Assembly: GCA_900554625.1 (NCBI GenBank)
Contig: USHP01000028.1
Coordinates: 1-12,583, forward strand
DNA from: an uncultured Eubacteriales bacterium
GTDB taxonomy: Bacteria > Bacillota > Clostridia > Oscillospirales > Oscillospiraceae
Direction: 5' to 3'
DNA: 12,583 nt
Below the pieces are notes generated by a model, which did not search any database, had not been told where the DNA came from, and worked only from the letters and a program-made list of their open reading frames with translations. Numbering within the stretch: the stretch's first letter is position 1; each line of letters opens with the position of its first letter. This document shows positions 6,195-12,583 of this stretch, piece by piece. The translations under genes were made by a program, and so were the position numbers.

Positions 6195-7658
6195 TTACTC
6201 TTTGGGAGATGCTTTCCCATTCTGGGAGCGTTCCCGGATCAGCCGCTGCATGGTCTGGGTCAGCACCGCCACATCCAGGGGCTTGGCCACATGGTCATTC
6301 ATCCCCGCCTGAGTGGTTCTGGCGATATCTTCAGAAAATGCATTGGCCGTTACCGCGATAATGGGCACGGACGCTGCATCCGCCCGGTCCAGTCCTCGGA
6401 TGGCACTGGCCGCCTGGCAGCCGTCCATCACCGGCATCTGCATATCCATCAGAATCACGTCCACACTGAAAAGCGGAGTATCCGAGAACAGACGCAGGGC
6501 TTCCGCGCCGTCCTCCGCCGCAATGACCTTGGCTCCCAGAGCTTCCAGAATTTCTGTGGCAATTTCCCGGTTGAGCAGGTTGTCCTCTGCCAGAAGCACC
6601 ACCCGTCCTTCCCAGGAAAAGTCCTCTTCTTCCCCGGACTTTTCCGGCTCCTGGGGCTCCGAAAGGCTGCAATCCGTCTGCAGCGGAATGGTAACCACAA
6701 ACCGGGTTCCCTTACCCAGCTGGCTTTCCACGGAAATTTCGCCGCTCATCTGCTGCACCAGGCTCTTGACAATGGGCATACCCAGTCCGGTACCCACGGT
6801 ATTATGGGCCGAAAAGGCCGTCTCTCTGGCGTAAGGCTCAAATAGGTGCTCCAAAAATCCCGGGGACATACCCACGCCGGTATCTTCCACCACAATCTGG
6901 TATTTGCTGTGCTGCTGGAAGTCAAACTGTCTGGCCTCCAGCAGGATGCTGTCTCCGGGGTTGCTGTATTTGACTGCATTGGACAGCAGATTGTTGAGAA
7001 TCTGGCTGATTTTCCGGCTATCTCCCCGAACCATGGTTTGCTGGAAATCCACCCGGATCTGGAAGTGTTTCCCCTCCGTCTGGGCGCTTTCCTGGAAAAG
7101 TTCTCCTATGGTCAGCAGCAGCTGCCGCAGGTCAAAGGGTTTCTCCTCCAGATCATTTTTTCCCGCTTCCATCCGGGACAATTCCAGAATGTCGTTAATC
7201 AGATCCAGCAGCTGTTTTCCGGCAAATTCAATTTTGCTCAGATAGCCCGGAATTTTGCTGCTGTCGGTGGTTTTCAGGGCCAGTTCACAGCATCCCAGAA
7301 CCGCATTCAGGGGGGTGCGCATATCGTGGGACATCCGGCTGAAGAACTCCGATTTGGCCTTGGTGCTCTTTTTCGCTGCGTCCAGGGCCTCCTGAAGAAT
7401 AATAGTGTGCTGCAGCTCCTGGCGCTTCTCCTCATCCACATCTCGGAAGCAGAGAATCACTTCATCCTTGGAAAGCTCCGGATCATACAGCGTCCGGATA
7501 TTCACCCAGCGGTAGGTATCGCCAAACAGCCGCTGGTAGTCGCCGCCGTAGTCCTTTACCCCCTGCTCCGCCCGCTGGCGGATATTATCCAGGGAAAATC
7601 CCCGTTCAAAGGCCTGATAGGTGCTGGACTTTTCCACCCGCTGCATCTGCTGCAGCAC
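6195..7658 (-). CDS. Hybrid kinase, C-terminal fragment: HisKA, HATPase and receiver
   Basis: This frame of 487 codons from the GTG at 7658 holds the catalytic half. It begins in the PAS-like region (RGFSLDNIR, then DYGGDYQRLFGDTYRWVNIR at 37-56). The HisKA domain follows with phospho-acceptor His111 in SRMSHDMRTPLNAVLG. The ATPase domain has the N-box NNLLSNAVKY (222-231), the DTGVGM motif (259-264) and GTGLGMPI (289-296). The receiver (about 352-475) has Glu358-Asp359, phospho-acceptor Asp405 in LMDMQMPVMDG, Thr437 and Lys459. All catalytic residues are intact. The GTG has no good ribosome binding site and lies in the middle of a domain, so it is unlikely to be a natural start. If expressed alone the fragment would be a soluble kinase without its sensor. 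Confidence 0.8.
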   Translation of the reverse strand: MLQQMQRVEKSSTYQAFERGFSLDNIRQRAEQGVKDYGGDYQRLFGDTYRWVNIRTLYDPELSKDEVILCFRDVDEEKRQELQHTIILQEALDAAKKSTKAKSEFFSRMSHDMRTPLNAVLGCCELALKTTDSSKIPGYLSKIEFAGKQLLDLINDILELSRMEAGKNDLEEKPFDLRQLLLTIGELFQESAQTEGKHFQIRVDFQQTMVRGDSRKISQILNNLLSNAVKYSNPGDSILLEARQFDFQQHSKYQIVVEDTGVGMSPGFLEHLFEPYARETAFSAHNTVGTGLGMPIVKSLVQQMSGEISVESQLGKGTRFVVTIPLQTDCSLSEPQEPEKSGEEEDFSWEGRVVLLAEDNLLNREIATEILEALGAKVIAAEDGAEALRLFSDTPLFSVDVILMDMQMPVMDGCQAASAIRGLDRADAASVPIIAVTANAFSEDIARTTQAGMNDHVAKPLDVAVLTQTMQRLIRERSQNGKASPKE

Positions 7659-8749
7659 CGGGCGTACGGTCCCTTCAGAGGAAGAGCCTGCTGCATATCC
7701 TGATAGAGTTTGATGGCTTCATAGTCACCATCCCGGAAATTCACCCGGAAAATGGCGTAGAAGGAATCTCCCAGCATGTGGGCCGTATCGTCGGCTTTTT
7801 TCACTCTCCGGCTTTGCAGAGCGTCCCGAACCAGCACCACCATCAGCGCCGCAATGGACACCACCGCAATAATTGTCAGAGCGTAGATCACCCAGCTCTG
7901 ATCCCCGATCAGAATGGAATTGAAGGGGATGGTCATAATGGCTGTCCAGCCGTTGCGCATCTGGTGATAATAAGCGCCCCGGGAGACCCCGTTCAAGTCC
8001 TTAAAGGAAGCGTTATAGGCCAGCAGAGAACCATCCTCAATTCCTGCCATCAGGTAATCGGCATGGGTCTGAAGCCGGGCGCTGTCCAGTTCTCTCTCCA
8101 CCACTGCATACAGCAGCACCCCATCCTGGTCACACAGATAGTAAGAGCATTCCTGGGGAAGCTCCTCCAAGGATTGGTGCATGTTGGGATTCTGAATGTA
8201 GATATCCATGGCAAAGACTTCTCCCGGGGTACTCAGCGCCTGGGACATAGTCATCACCCGCTGCCCGGTAATGGCGTCCGTGTACGCATCGGTGCACACC
8301 ACCTCGCCATTGGCCGCCAGGGCATTCTGGTACCAATCCGTCTCCGCATAGGCATAATCGCCATCCCCTTCCCAGGGATTGGCCGCCACAATCTGCCCGT
8401 CGATTACTGCGTAGGGGTCAATGGTCCCTTCCCCCAGGGTATCGATCAGCTTGCAGAAATAACCGGTCAGCCAATGCTGAACCACCGTCAAATCATCGCT
8501 TTCCCTGCTGAATTCATCCACATACTGACTGGCAAGGCGCACATTTTTCTCCAGAGACTTGATATTCGTCTCTTCTTCCATGGCATAACTGCGGGCCAGA
8601 GCCGTACCCATATCCTGGGCGTTTTGCAGCAGCTTGGTCCGTACCAGCAGAACACCCACAGTCAGCATCGTGGCAACCACCAGCAAAATCACACCGCTGA
8701 GTACGGTACTGCCCATGCGGTAGGTGGTATATCCAACACGTTTGCGCAT
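7556..8749 (-). CDS. Hybrid kinase, N-terminal fragment: dCache sensor
   Basis: A 397-codon frame, of which the first 363 are genuine and the last 34 (from RCCSRCSGW on) are out-of-frame residue before a stop at 7556. A first membrane segment (about 14-36) and a second (about 286-307) flank an extracytoplasmic domain of roughly 245 residues. It shows dCache-type features such as DPYAVIDGQIVAANPW, TDWYQNALAANGEVVCTDAY and a MTMSQALSTPGEV strand. Such domains bind small ligands (amino acids, polyamines, organic acids); the ligand here cannot be predicted. Residues 325-363 (MLGDSFYAIFRVNFRDGDYEAIK) begin the cytoplasmic PAS-like domain that the shift cuts. The ATG at 8749 has AAGGAG 8 nt upstream. 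Confidence 0.8.
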   Translation of the reverse strand: MRKRVGYTTYRMGSTVLSGVILLVVATMLTVGVLLVRTKLLQNAQDMGTALARSYAMEEETNIKSLEKNVRLASQYVDEFSRESDDLTVVQHWLTGYFCKLIDTLGEGTIDPYAVIDGQIVAANPWEGDGDYAYAETDWYQNALAANGEVVCTDAYTDAITGQRVMTMSQALSTPGEVFAMDIYIQNPNMHQSLEELPQECSYYLCDQDGVLLYAVVERELDSARLQTHADYLMAGIEDGSLLAYNASFKDLNGVSRGAYYHQMRNGWTAIMTIPFNSILIGDQSWVIYALTIIAVVSIAALMVVLVRDALQSRRVKKADDTAHMLGDSFYAIFRVNFRDGDYEAIKLYQDMQQALPLKGPYARCCSRCSGWKSPAPIRPLNGDFPWIISASGRSRG

Positions 8750-8761
8750 TCTCTTTTCTCC

Positions 8762-9985
8762 TTATTGCTTTCTCTCAGTACTGTCAGCAGATGCCGCCCC
8801 ATCCGTGCGGCGCCGGCGTCTGTCCCGGCCCTGCTGCTGATAAAAGGCTCGCTTATCATCGTACATCTTTTCATCCATATCCCGGAAGAATTTATCCACA
8901 TTCAGCCGGTCAAACTCCGACACACCCAAAGACAGGGAAATCGGACAGGGGGCGCTTCCGCTGGCATTGTAGCGGGCCAATCCTTTGGCAATTTCCTCCC
9001 GGACATGCTCGCCCATTTCCCGGTTATCCCCTTCCAGCAGGATTACAAATTCATCTCCGCCATAGCGCACCACTGCGCCGCAGCCTTCGGTGGCAGACTG
9101 GAGAATTTTTCCCACTTCCCGCAGCACTTCGTCTCCTGCCAAGTGGCCGTAGGTATCGTTGATGTATTTGAAATTATTTACGTCCAGCATCATACCCAGC
9201 ACCGATGTACCTTTTTTGGTCTGTCTGGCAAGGTACCCCATATAGTGCATCAGATAGCTGCGGTTGTACAGATTGGTCAGGGTATCCAGAAATACCTTCT
9301 CGTTTTGCAGGTTGATATACAGGCTTGTCAGGCCAAAGGCCACACAAACCCAGATCATGGCCAGACCATAGCAGCACATCTGAATCAGGCTTCCCAGATA
9401 AATCGGCACCAGGAAGGTCATCACCGGCATAAACAGGTACCGGTTGGTCTTGTGCCGGTTCCGGAAAACCAGAACAGCACCATAGGTCAGATAGCAGTAT
9501 GTAACCACATAGGTGATCACCACCAACGGTGTGCGGTAATACAGATTTTCCTCGTTGACCCAGAAAAACACCGGCACAGCCAGATTCAGCAGGCTCAGCA
9601 GACATACCAATACCGCCGGCAGCGCCACAAAGATATAAATTTTCCGCAGCCGCTGCATGTCTTCGTAGAATTTATAATCCACATACACGCTCCAGGTGTA
9701 GGAAAAAATGGCATTGAGCATAAATAAGGACGCATTGGTCCCCAAAATCAATTCCCGGGCACCGGAAAACGTCCTGCCGTCCAGCCAGAACGACAGAGTC
9801 TCCAAAACACACAAGGCCAGACACATCCGGCACATCCAATTAAAAAGTCTGCCATCCAGAGAAACCATTTTCCCGCGGCGATTGGTACTGAGCATCAGAA
9901 CGATCATCAGGCCCAGGCCCAGTCCGTTCGCCACAAGAATAGCCTGCATATTCACGGATGACACGGCAGAAGTCAAGTATTCCAC
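8762..9985 (-). CDS. Membrane-bound GGDEF diguanylate cyclase
   Basis: A 407-residue protein that should make c-di-GMP from two GTP. Residues 1-227 form about six or seven hydrophobic segments (roughly 14-32, 52-68, 84-102, 117-140, 153-174, 185-206 and 209-226), a membrane sensor of unrecognised type. The GGDEF domain (about 230-385) has DTLTNLYNR (234-242), metal-ligand Asp268 in LDVNNFKYINDTYGH, and an intact RYGGDEF with GGDEF at 309-313. The usual inhibitory RxxD motif five residues before GGDEF is absent (GCGA there), so product inhibition at that site is not expected. The tail is Arg-rich, then polar. The start is a GTG with GGGGAG 5 nt upstream. It is first in the four-gene operon, behind a clear promoter and a leader of about 114 nt. 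Confidence 0.93.
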   Translation of the reverse strand: MEYLTSAVSSVNMQAILVANGLGLGLMIVLMLSTNRRGKMVSLDGRLFNWMCRMCLALCVLETLSFWLDGRTFSGARELILGTNASLFMLNAIFSYTWSVYVDYKFYEDMQRLRKIYIFVALPAVLVCLLSLLNLAVPVFFWVNEENLYYRTPLVVITYVVTYCYLTYGAVLVFRNRHKTNRYLFMPVMTFLVPIYLGSLIQMCCYGLAMIWVCVAFGLTSLYINLQNEKVFLDTLTNLYNRSYLMHYMGYLARQTKKGTSVLGMMLDVNNFKYINDTYGHLAGDEVLREVGKILQSATEGCGAVVRYGGDEFVILLEGDNREMGEHVREEIAKGLARYNASGSAPCPISLSLGVSEFDRLNVDKFFRDMDEKMYDDKRAFYQQQGRDRRRRRTDGAASADSTERKQ

Positions 9986-10048
9986 AGCGTCTCCCCTTCC
10001 TCATCCTTATTCGGATCATTGGGTATCCTTTTTCGGCACAAACAACAC

Positions 10049-10090
10049 AAATCCATTCCCCTGCGGCACCAATGCCTGCAAGCGGGATTT
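10049..10090 (-). promoter_or_regulatory. Structured 5' leader of the diguanylate cyclase operon
   Basis: In the leader transcribed from the promoter at 10106-10134, AAATCC (10085-10090) pairs with GGATTT (10049-10054). The enclosed sequence folds further as TGC/GCA and GGCA/TGCC around a TTGG loop, and CCC next to the outer stem can pair instead with GGGG. There is no T-run after it, so it is not a terminator. I do not recognise a known riboswitch; in particular the c-di-GMP-I consensus is absent. It may control translation or mRNA stability, or do nothing. Confidence 0.35.
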
Positions 10091-10105
10091 CGATCTGCAC
10101 ATTTC

Positions 10106-10134
10106 ATTGTAACATCTTGTCTTAAAAATTACAA
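10106..10134 (-). promoter_or_regulatory. Sigma-A-type promoter of the c-di-GMP/phosphorelay operon
   Basis: On the minus strand TTGTAA (10129-10134) and TACAAT (10106-10111) are separated by exactly 17 bp, with an AT-rich stretch upstream. Transcription would start near 10099, about 114 nt before the GTG of the diguanylate cyclase. It implies that the four downstream genes are transcribed separately from ppk1. Confidence 0.75.
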
Positions 10135-10202
10135 CTGTTACAGATCTTAAATCTATATTCATTTTATGTCGAATTCCGGATCATACTTTCCGATTCCGTC
10201 CG

Positions 10203-10260
10203 AAAAAGAGGAGGGCAAATCCCCGGGACAACGACCGCCGTCTTTGTCACAAGGGGAATT
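10203..10260 (-). terminator. Possible imperfect terminator after ppk1
   Basis: On the minus strand, right after the ppk1 stop, CCCC (within AATTCCCC) pairs with GGGG (within GGGGATTT), enclosing ACAA-GAC / GTC-TTGT with a GGCG loop and one mismatch. A run of five T (10203-10207) follows only after a 9-nt gap. This is a weak match to an intrinsic terminator, but no better one lies between ppk1 and the next promoter. Confidence 0.35.
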
Positions 10261-12421
10261 ATTCCGGTGCCTGCTCCTTGGCCAACTGGCAGAACAGTTC
10301 CTGGGAATTCACTGCCTGCCCCTGCCGAGGCAGGCGGGTATAGGAACCGTCGCTGTTCAGCTGCCGGGCCTGACAGTTATCCCGGAGCATGGTGTCAAAC
10401 ATCTGCCGGATCTGCCGGCGGATATCCGGGTCGGAAATGGGCACGCCAATCTCCACCCGGCGCAGCATATTCCGGGTCATCCAGTCTGCCGAGGCGATAT
10501 AGACCTCTTCCGACTCGCCCTGGCCGAAAATATAAATCCGGGAGTGTTCCAGGAACCGGCCTACAATGCTGATGATGCGGATATTGTCCGTCATTCCCGG
10601 CACGCCGGGCAGCAGGCAGCAGATTCCCCGAACCACCATATCAATCTTCACACCGGCCTGGCTTGCCTGGATCAGCCGCTCCATAATGGTCTTATCCGTC
10701 AGGGAGTTGACCTTCACGCCAATGTAGGCAGGTTTTCCCCCCTTGGCCCGGGCAATCTGCTGGTCGATTTTTTCCAGAATCCGGCTCTGCATGCAATGGG
10801 GCGCCACCAGCAGTACTTCACTGCTTTGCACCGTTTCTCCCTTTGCCAGGGCCTGGAACACCGCCGAAGCATTCTGGCCAATCGCCGGGTCTGCGGTAAG
10901 GAAAGAAAAGTCCGTATACAGCCGGGCGGTTTTTTCGTTGTAGTTTCCAGTGCCGATCTGGGTGATATACTGAGGCTGTCCGTCCACCATCCGGGAAATC
11001 AAGCACAGCTTGGAGTGCACCTTATACCCGGGCAGACCGTAAATCACGTTGCAACCCGCCGCTTCCAGCTGCCGGGACCACTCGATGTTGTTGGCCTCGT
11101 CAAAGCGGGCCTTCAGCTCCACCAGTACCAGCACTTCCTTGCCGTTTTCCGCCGCTTCCATCAAAGCGCTGACCACCTGACTGTGCTTGGCTACCCGGTA
11201 GAGGGTAACCTTAATGGAAACCACGCTTTCGTCCGCCGCCGCTTCCCGCAGCACCTTCAGGAAAGGATCCATCCGGTCAAAGGGATAGGAAAGCAGCTTA
11301 TCCTTTTCCAGAATCTGGGGCAGGAAGGGGTCCTTGCTCCGGAACTGGGCGGATTTCTGGGGGGTATAGCGGGGATAGAAGTAGTCGGGGTTCTGCCGCA
11401 GAATATCCTGGATCTGGAAGAAGAAGGACAGATCCAGAGGCGTTCCGCTTTCAAACACCGCCTTTTTCTCCATATCCAGGGTTTTGCACAGCTCCTCCAC
11501 CGTCTCCTGGCTGAGCTGGCGGCTCAGTTCCAGCCGCACCGGTTCCAGTTTTTTCCGCTGCTTTACCAGATCCGCCATAAATTCCCGGTAGTCCAGATCT
11601 TCGTCATAGACCGCATCGGCATCAATGTCAGCGCTGCGGGTCAGCCGCATCAGAGACTTCCCCCGAATCTGGTAGCCTTTGAAGGCCAGGGGCAAAAAGT
11701 GCAGAATCAGTTCCTCCGAGAGCATATACTCGCCCTGGGAAATGGTAATCAGCCGGGGAAATACCCCGGTGGCGCAGGAGATGATACCCACCTTCCGCTT
11801 GCCGTTTTTCCTGTCCAGCACCGCCACGGCGTAGATTTCCTTATTGCGCAGGAAGGGGAAGGGCTGGCGCTTGCCGATAATCATGGGAGAAAGCAGGGGC
11901 AGCACCTCCCGGGTAAAATACCCTTCCAGACGGCGGCTGTCCTCCTGGGAAATGGTATGAAAATCCACCAGCCGCACCCCGGCATCCTCCAGCCGGGCCA
12001 GCAGCTGCCGATAAGTCTCGTCCTTGCGCTGGTTCAGAAGCCGAACCTGCTCCAAAGCCGCATCAATCTGCTGCTGGGGCATCATACCGGTTTTGGTGTC
12101 CCGGCCCTTTTCTCCCAGCTGAATCTGATCTTTCAGCGAGCCGATGCGCACCATGAAAAATTCGTCCAGGTTGCTCTGGTAGATGGACGCAAAGCTCAGC
12201 CGTTCGCACAGCGGAACATCCTCCCGCTCCGCTTCTTCCAGCACCCGCGCATTGAATTTCAGCCAGGACAGCTCTCTGTTTACATAACATCTTTTTCGTT
12301 CCTGGGGTTTCATATCCGTTTCCAACTCCTCTTGTTTAACGGGGGTTTGCGCTATGTAGCCGGTTCTGTTTCTCAGACCCAGCTGCCGCCAAAAGGCGGC
12401 AAATTTTTTCATGCTGTTCAT
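10259..12421 (-). CDS. ppk1: Polyphosphate kinase 1
   Basis: A 720-residue enzyme that reversibly polymerises the terminal phosphate of ATP into polyphosphate. Domain order is typical: an N-terminal domain starting at VNRELSWLKFNARVLEEA (47-64), a head domain, and two phospholipase-D-like catalytic domains. The autophosphorylated histidine is His469 in GYKVHSKLCLI, and the second conserved histidine is His626 in FLEHSRIYIFG. ATP- and phosphate-contact motifs such as DPFLKVLREAA and SIKVTLYRVA are present, and length is normal (about 690-730). The ATG at 12421 overlaps the upstream exopolyphosphatase stop by 4 nt. An ATG at codon 37 (12313), just before the conserved region, is a possible alternative start; the first 36 residues are not obviously conserved. 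The neighbour degrades the product, so the pair would set polyphosphate level. Confidence 0.96.
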   Translation of the reverse strand: MNSMKKFAAFWRQLGLRNRTGYIAQTPVKQEELETDMKPQERKRCYVNRELSWLKFNARVLEEAEREDVPLCERLSFASIYQSNLDEFFMVRIGSLKDQIQLGEKGRDTKTGMMPQQQIDAALEQVRLLNQRKDETYRQLLARLEDAGVRLVDFHTISQEDSRRLEGYFTREVLPLLSPMIIGKRQPFPFLRNKEIYAVAVLDRKNGKRKVGIISCATGVFPRLITISQGEYMLSEELILHFLPLAFKGYQIRGKSLMRLTRSADIDADAVYDEDLDYREFMADLVKQRKKLEPVRLELSRQLSQETVEELCKTLDMEKKAVFESGTPLDLSFFFQIQDILRQNPDYFYPRYTPQKSAQFRSKDPFLPQILEKDKLLSYPFDRMDPFLKVLREAAADESVVSIKVTLYRVAKHSQVVSALMEAAENGKEVLVLVELKARFDEANNIEWSRQLEAAGCNVIYGLPGYKVHSKLCLISRMVDGQPQYITQIGTGNYNEKTARLYTDFSFLTADPAIGQNASAVFQALAKGETVQSSEVLLVAPHCMQSRILEKIDQQIARAKGGKPAYIGVKVNSLTDKTIMERLIQASQAGVKIDMVVRGICCLLPGVPGMTDNIRIISIVGRFLEHSRIYIFGQGESEEVYIASADWMTRNMLRRVEIGVPISDPDIRRQIRQMFDTMLRDNCQARQLNSDGSYTRLPRQGQAVNSQELFCQLAKEQAPE

Positions 12422-12583
12422 GCCTGACCATCACCCGGCTGTTTCTGCTTGGGAAGATTCCGGTAGACATAACCTTCCCGGACGCCGTAGGGGCTGATAT
12501 ACAGCACTTTGCAGTTCAGGGCGGTACACACCTGCTCCATCAGCACCACACCGGGCAAAATCGTGTGCAGCCGATCCGGGCAC
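12418..12583 (-). CDS. Exopolyphosphatase, Ppx/GppA family (C-terminal end, partial)
   Basis: The last 54 codons of a minus-strand gene that continues beyond the right edge, ending with TGA at 12418-12420. The visible peptide includes DRLHTILPGVVLMEQV and, further on, ISPYGVREGYVYRNL. These match the conserved end of the Ppx/GppA phosphatase core, where the D/E-R-...-PGV...E helix and a GVREG turn are family marks. The family cleaves terminal phosphate from polyphosphate or pppGpp. The ATGA overlap with ppk1 and the linked role argue for polyphosphate. The protein ends soon after the core, with a polar tail, so it appears to lack the long C-terminal extension of the E. coli enzyme. Confidence 0.88.
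   Translation of the reverse strand, partial: CPDRLHTILPGVVLMEQVCTALNCKVLYISPYGVREGYVYRNLPKQKQPGDGQA

Larger units (their letters stand above)
6195..8749 (-). pseudogene. dCache hybrid histidine kinase, interrupted by a -1 frameshift
   Basis: Two overlapping minus-strand frames (7556-8749 and 6195-7658) together make one sensor kinase. The first ends inside a small PAS-like domain shortly after ALPLKGPYA (codon 363); the second takes up the same domain at PVLQQMQRVEKSS. Reading CCC at 7660-7662 as four C would join them into one protein of about 851 residues: sensor, PAS-like, HisKA, HATPase and receiver. No slippery heptamer or downstream stimulator was recognised, so programmed frameshifting is unlikely. 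The best readings are a real one-base deletion or a sequencing/assembly error. The gene starts 12 nt after the diguanylate cyclase stop (AAGGAG site before ATG 8749) and ends 16 nt before the receiver-HD-GYP gene, so it is the operon's sensor. Confidence 0.8.

Noticed and set aside
7655..7665. Programmed -1 frameshifting in the hybrid kinase
   Set aside because: The in-frame bases (TAC GCC CGG TGC) do not form an X XXY YYZ slippery heptamer, and no upstream Shine-Dalgarno stimulator or downstream pseudoknot was recognised.
7778..9727. A 649-codon plus-strand open frame
   Set aside because: It is antisense to the hybrid kinase sensor and the diguanylate cyclase, and its composition (His, Gln, Ile rich) shows no domain.
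9986..10099. c-di-GMP riboswitch in the cyclase leader
   Set aside because: Neither the conserved internal-loop sequences of class I nor those of class II could be found; only generic hairpins are present.
10016..10102. A 28-codon leader ORF before the diguanylate cyclase
   Set aside because: Its ATG would lie about 3 nt upstream of the predicted transcription start and has no ribosome binding site.
10166..12427. A 753-codon plus-strand open frame
   Set aside because: It is antisense to ppk1, whose protein matches the family along its whole length. The frame's protein is His/Gln/Gly-rich, typical of the reverse strand of a GC-rich gene.

Overview
The window looks like a chromosomal segment of an anaerobic clostridium (Clostridia, probably Oscillospirales/Ruminococcaceae-like). 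The basis is a SCIFF precursor peptide with its radical-SAM maturase (a pair nearly confined to Clostridia), paired half-size chromate transporters, moderately high GC with strong AGGAGG-type ribosome binding sites, and a dCache hybrid kinase of clostridial type. The taxonomic call is inference. No rRNA, tRNA, CRISPR array, insertion sequence or phage gene was seen.

Layout: (1) bases 1-171 hold the 3' end of an unrecognised plus-strand gene, followed by a cluster of small inverted repeats and a terminator that can serve both strands. (2) 356-1485, minus strand: two half-size CHR-family transporters overlapping by 4 nt. (3) A divergent intergenic region of about 290 nt carries a TTGACA promoter driving a plus-strand ranthipeptide locus: the 49-residue SCIFF peptide (1778-1927), an internal terminator hairpin, the radical-SAM/SPASM maturase scfB (1987-3363), and an Orn/Lys/Arg-decarboxylase-family PLP protein (3360-4685) whose start overlaps the scfB stop. 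(4) A 16-bp bidirectional terminator (4696-4733) separates these from a convergent minus-strand operon.

(5) The minus-strand operon, read from 9985 down to 4749, encodes a membrane GGDEF diguanylate cyclase, a dCache hybrid histidine kinase, a receiver-HD-GYP c-di-GMP phosphodiesterase and a stand-alone HPt protein. Together these would form a full His-Asp-His-Asp phosphorelay ending on a c-di-GMP-degrading enzyme, with a c-di-GMP-making enzyme in the same transcript. A sigma-A-type promoter (TTGTAA, 17 bp, TACAAT) and a structured leader lie in front of it. The hybrid kinase is broken here by a -1 frameshift at about 7660, so as written the relay lacks an intact sensor; this is either a real mutation or a sequencing/assembly error. 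(6) At the right end, minus strand, are polyphosphate kinase (ppk1) and the last 54 codons of a Ppx/GppA exopolyphosphatase, again with a 4-nt ATGA overlap.

The most distinctive content is the SCIFF locus, with its tiny precursor gene, internal terminator and coupled decarboxylase, and the compact c-di-GMP/phosphorelay operon with its frameshifted kinase.
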